Of a DNA stretch of 8,516 bases, positions 6,208 to 8,516 are shown in pieces. A program made the position numbers and the translations under genes. Origin of the DNA: an uncultured Lachnospiraceae bacterium (GTDB lineage: Bacteria > Bacillota > Clostridia > Lachnospirales > Lachnospiraceae); assembly GCA_910585395.1 (NCBI GenBank), contig CAJUCK010000018.1, positions 29,263 to 37,778 of the forward strand, given 5' to 3'. The notes under the pieces are model-generated. The model saw only the letters and a program-made list of their open reading frames with translations, did no database searches and was not told where the DNA came from. Every line of letters starts with the position of its first letter. Position 1 is the stretch's first letter.

Positions 6208-6282
6208 CGGGGTATGGCTCAGCTTGGCTAGAGCGCACGGCTGGGGGCCGTGAGGTCGCAGGTTCGAATCCTGTTACCCCGA
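6208..6282 (+). tRNA. tRNA-Pro (anticodon GGG)
   Basis: The cloverleaf can be folded by eye. The acceptor CGGGGTA (6208-6214) pairs with TACCCCG (6275-6281), with A6282 as discriminator. The D stem is GCTC/GAGC. The anticodon stem CACGG/CCGTG holds the loop CTGGGGG, anticodon GGG at 6243-6245. The T stem is GCAGG/CCTGT with loop TTCGAAT. The variable loop is short. GGG reads proline codons CCC and CCU, and the C1-G72 first pair fits bacterial tRNA-Pro. The 3' CCA is not encoded, so it must be added enzymatically. A T-run starts right after the discriminator base, with a hairpin terminator following. Confidence 0.97.
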
Positions 6283-6304
6283 TTTTTTCTGTCTCAACAT
6301 TAGG

Positions 6305-6331
6305 AAAGGGCTGTCACAGCAGCCCTTTTTT
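6305..6331 (+). terminator. Intrinsic terminator of tRNA-Pro
   Basis: AAAGGGCTG (6305-6313) and CAGCCCTTT (6320-6328) form a 9-bp stem with a 6-nt loop, followed by more T (six in all counting the stem end) on the plus strand. On the minus strand the hairpin is followed by CC, not T, so it should work poorly for the convergent PAP2 transcript. Confidence 0.87.
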
Positions 6332-6380
6332 ATTATCTTCAAAAACTTTCTTTTGAAACAATATATCCCATATCATTCTT

Positions 6381-7064
6381 TTATCTGATTCCTGATATTT
6401 CTTCTCTTCTTCTGTAAACACCCCTTCTGCTGATCTGCCATTCTCTTGCGTATACCAACGTATACATTACAATGGCTGCAATGCATCCAGTAATCACATC
6501 AAACACAGAATGCTGTTTTAAGAACATCGTGGAAGCAATGATAGAACTCATCAGAAGGAACGAACCTCTTTTAAGCCATTTTTTCTCTTTAAGCTGATCA
6601 CTGTGCATTACTGCCAGATGAACTCCGATAGAATTGTAAACATGAATACTTGGAAATAAATTTGTTGGTGTATCCACCATATACAATCCCTGTACCATAG
6701 AAATAAAGATATTATCTCTTTCAAATACCCTGGGGCGGAGATAATGTCCATGTGGATATACTGTGGAAACCACCAGAAATACCGTCATGCCCGCAAACAG
6801 AAAAATACACAATTTATAATAATCCTGAACATCCTTGAAAAAGAACCAGACAACGGCAAGCGCCACATAGCCAAACCACATCAGATATGGCACGATAAAA
6901 ATCTCAACAAAAGGGATATAATCATCAACTGCCATATGGATAACATGAAACCTCCTGGTCACTGTCTGTTCCAGATAAGCAAACCACAAGGCATATATCA
7001 AAAAATATGATAATATCCATCCATGCCGATAACGAAACAAAAATTCTTTTATTTTCTCTCTCAT
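6381..7064 (-). CDS. PAP2-superfamily membrane lipid phosphatase or phosphotransferase
   Basis: A 227-residue integral membrane protein with about six hydrophobic segments. Phosphatase motifs on the outer face are recognisable. LRP at 109-111 corresponds to the end of motif C1. FPSIH at 137-141 is motif C2 with His141. KQHSVFDV at 183-190 is motif C3 with His185 and Asp189. The usual SR at the start of C3 is ST here (178-179), and the distal Lys of C1 is not in its normal place. This pattern recalls the Aur1/sphingomyelin-synthase-like branch (PAP2_3 type), in which the fold transfers phospho-head groups instead of simply hydrolysing. Thus dephosphorylation of phosphatidate or undecaprenyl pyrophosphate, or lipid head-group transfer, are all possible. 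It ends with an Arg-rich tail. The ATG at 7064 has AGG 7 nt upstream. Confidence 0.85.
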   Translation of the reverse strand: MREKIKEFLFRYRHGWILSYFLIYALWFAYLEQTVTRRFHVIHMAVDDYIPFVEIFIVPYLMWFGYVALAVVWFFFKDVQDYYKLCIFLFAGMTVFLVVSTVYPHGHYLRPRVFERDNIFISMVQGLYMVDTPTNLFPSIHVYNSIGVHLAVMHSDQLKEKKWLKRGSFLLMSSIIASTMFLKQHSVFDVITGCIAAIVMYTLVYAREWQISRRGVYRRREEISGIR

Positions 7065-7125
7065 AACTTAACCTATCACCTTCTGCTGATACTTTTACTC
7101 TCTATTATACGCACTGACAAACTGC

Positions 7126-7154
7126 ATTATAGCACAGGAAATCCAGAGAAACAA
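7126..7154 (-). promoter_or_regulatory. Promoter of the PAP2-family gene
   Basis: Minus strand TTGTTT (7154-7149), 17 bp, TATAAT (7131-7126), with an extended -10 (TGC before TATAAT). A second TATAAT occurs at 7109-7104 but has no -35 at a suitable distance. Start predicted near 7119, about 55 nt before the ATG. Confidence 0.68.
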
Positions 7155-7238
7155 TGGAATTTTTCTTGATTTAAGAAATTATTAAAAAAACATTTGCTTG
7201 TTTTTGTATAATTTACTTATTATTTGCATGATCTCTCA

Positions 7239-7267
7239 TTGACTTTTATGCAATTTGATGATAATAT
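7239..7267 (+). promoter_or_regulatory. Promoter of the alcohol dehydrogenase gene
   Basis: TTGACT (7239-7244), a 17-bp spacer and TAATAT (7262-7267); start predicted near 7274, about 38 nt before the ATG at 7312. A TATAAT at 7207-7212 further upstream lacks a matching -35. A 6-bp inverted repeat, TTGCAT (7224-7229) and ATGCAA (7248-7253), brackets the -35 box and might be a regulator site. Confidence 0.68.
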
Positions 7268-7299
7268 TGCGATAAAGGAATTTAAGAATAATTATGTTT

Positions 7300-7307
7300 A
7301 AGGAGGT
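7300..7307 (+). promoter_or_regulatory. Shine-Dalgarno that sets the alcohol dehydrogenase start
   Basis: AAGGAGGT is a near-perfect match to the 16S rRNA tail and ends 4 nt before ATG 7312. It lies inside the reading frame of an earlier in-frame ATG at 7294, which therefore is very unlikely to be the start. Confidence 0.9.
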
Positions 7308-7311
7308 CTTT

Positions 7312-8502
7312 ATGGCACGTTTTACATTACCAAGAGATTTATATCACGGGAAAGGTTCTCTGGAAGAGCTGAAGAACCTGACTGGAAAGAAAGCAATTAT
7401 TGTAGTGGGCGGCGGTTCCATGCGCCGGTTTGGTTTTCTGGACCGCGCAGTCGGTTATCTGGAAGAAGCAGGTATGGAGGTTGCACTGTTTGAAAATGTA
7501 GAACCCGATCCCAGTGTAGAAACTGTGATGAAAGGCGCTGAAAAAATGCGTGAATTTGAACCTGACTGGATTATTTCCATGGGCGGCGGTTCTCCAATTG
7601 ATGCTGCCAAGGCGATGTGGGCATTTTATGAATACCCTGAGACAACCTTTGAGGATCTCATCACACCATTTAATTTTCCAACCCTGAGAACAAAAGCAAA
7701 ATTCTGTGCCATCCCCTCAACTTCCGGAACAGCTACAGAGGTTACTGCATTTTCTGTTATCACTGATTATGCCAAAGGTATTAAGTATCCCCTCGCTGAT
7801 TTCAATATCACGCCGGACGTTGCCATTGTGGATCCAGATCTTGCTGAGACCATGCCGAAAAAGCTCACTGCACACACTGGCATGGATGCTATGACCCACG
7901 CCATTGAGGCCTATGTTTCCACACTTCATTGTGATTACACGGATCCTCTGGCGCTTCATGCGATCAAAATGATTCACCGTGATTTAAAGGATTCCTTTGA
8001 CGGTGATATGGAGGCGCGCGACCGTATGCATAACGCACAGTGTCTGGCTGGAATGGCATTTTCCAATGCACTGCTCGGAATTGTCCACTCTATGGCTCAT
8101 AAGACAGGCGCCGCTTACAGTGGAGGACATATTGTTCATGGCTGTGCAAATGCAATGTACCTTCCAAAAGTTATCAAATATAATGCGCAAAATCCAGATG
8201 CTGCTGCGCGCTATGCCGAAATCGCTTCCTTTATTGGTTTAAAAGGCGGCAGCAATGAAGAGCTGACAGACGCTCTTATCGCAGAATTAAAATCCATGAA
8301 CGCTTCTCTGGAAATTCCCTCCTGCATTAAAGATTATGAAGGCGGCATTATTGATGAAAAAGAATTTATGGATAAGCTTCCAGAGGTTGCAAAACTGGCA
8401 ATATCCGATGCATGCACCGGTTCAAACCCCAGAATCCCCACTCCGGAAGAAATGGAAAAGCTGTTGAAAGCATGTTTCTATGACGAAGAAATTGATTTCT
8501 AA
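7312..8502 (+). CDS. Iron-containing alcohol dehydrogenase (AdhE C-terminal-like)
   Basis: NAD(P)H-dependent, metal-dependent group III alcohol dehydrogenase, 396 residues, normal length. It probably reduces acetaldehyde or another short aldehyde to the alcohol in fermentation. The N-terminal Rossmann-like part has VVGGGS (31-36) and the cofactor loop GGGSPIDAAK (91-100). Then STSGTATEVTAFSVI (136-150) closely resembles the dehydrogenase half of AdhE. Expected metal ligands are Asp192 and His196 in GMDAMTHAIEAY, His259 in VHSMAH, and His276 in VHGCANA. Compared with AdhE or FucO as I remember them, three extra residues and an extra His (His273) sit between the last two ligands. The start at 7312 follows AAGGAGGT directly; an ATG six codons earlier includes that site and is rejected. 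The gene is complete, with its own promoter, divergent from the PAP2 gene. Iron versus zinc and NADH versus NADPH cannot be told. Confidence 0.95.
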   Translation: MARFTLPRDLYHGKGSLEELKNLTGKKAIIVVGGGSMRRFGFLDRAVGYLEEAGMEVALFENVEPDPSVETVMKGAEKMREFEPDWIISMGGGSPIDAAKAMWAFYEYPETTFEDLITPFNFPTLRTKAKFCAIPSTSGTATEVTAFSVITDYAKGIKYPLADFNITPDVAIVDPDLAETMPKKLTAHTGMDAMTHAIEAYVSTLHCDYTDPLALHAIKMIHRDLKDSFDGDMEARDRMHNAQCLAGMAFSNALLGIVHSMAHKTGAAYSGGHIVHGCANAMYLPKVIKYNAQNPDAAARYAEIASFIGLKGGSNEELTDALIAELKSMNASLEIPSCIKDYEGGIIDEKEFMDKLPEVAKLAISDACTGSNPRIPTPEEMEKLLKACFYDEEIDF

Positions 8503-8516
8503 GTATTAGAAAAGCT

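Noticed and set aside
6208..6282. tRNA-Pro as an integration (att) site of a mobile element
   Set aside because: No integrase, no repeated copy of the tRNA 3' end and no foreign-looking genes are present in the window.
6305..6331. Bidirectional terminator also serving the PAP2 gene
   Set aside because: On the minus strand the stem is followed by CC and mixed bases instead of T, so only the tRNA direction is well supported.
7162..7178. TTTCTT/AAGAAA inverted repeat between the divergent genes
   Set aside because: It is a 6-bp AT-rich dyad in AT-rich DNA, with no match to a known operator and not placed over a promoter element.
7294..7311. ATG at 7294 as the alcohol dehydrogenase start
   Set aside because: The strong AAGGAGGT lies inside this six-codon extension, and homologues as I recall begin near the MARFTLP segment.

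Overview
The window looks like chromosome of a low-GC, Gram-positive anaerobe of the Lachnospiraceae/Clostridia type. The reasons are AT-rich intergenic DNA, strong AGGAGG-type ribosome binding sites, consensus TTGACA/TATAAT promoters, a CUT1 sugar ABC cassette that follows a LacI-type regulator, and an AdhE-like iron alcohol dehydrogenase. The genus is an inference; no marker gene is present.

Layout: most genes lie on the minus strand, so the left part reads from right to left. About 7064-6381 (-) is a PAP2-superfamily membrane enzyme. A tRNA-Pro(GGG) gene with its own promoter and terminator (6168-6331, +) sits between it and an L,D-transpeptidase gene (6073-4601, -). A LacI-family regulator (4592-3585, -) follows 8 nt later, probably in the same transcript. 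After a weak terminator-like hairpin comes a 475-bp control region (3584-3110). It holds a good promoter and two identical 20-bp operator-like sites 137 bp apart. It feeds a three-gene carbohydrate ABC importer: solute-binding lipoprotein (3109-1859), MalF-type permease (1637-732) and MalG-type permease (739 to beyond the left edge). No ATPase gene is visible; CUT1 systems of this kind often use a shared MsmX/MsmK-type ATPase encoded elsewhere. On the right, an iron-containing alcohol dehydrogenase (7312-8502, +) is transcribed divergently from the PAP2 gene.

How it fits together: the simplest reading is a LacI-type repressor that controls the adjacent sugar uptake operon by binding the two repeated sites, one just at the predicted transcription start. 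The transported sugar cannot be told from the sequence. The L,D-transpeptidase, PAP2 protein, tRNA and alcohol dehydrogenase are probably unrelated neighbours.

Most notable: the solute-binding protein gene carries an in-frame TGA 46 codons before what looks like its original end, and the downstream codons still read as a typical C-terminal tail. The same operon has a 41-nt hairpin at the predicted 5' end of its mRNA. It also has a hairpin between its first two genes whose C-rich arm could alternatively pair with the next gene's Shine-Dalgarno. I see no mobile element, CRISPR array, phage or defence gene, and no clearly new system; the content is mostly ordinary, with interesting regulatory detail.
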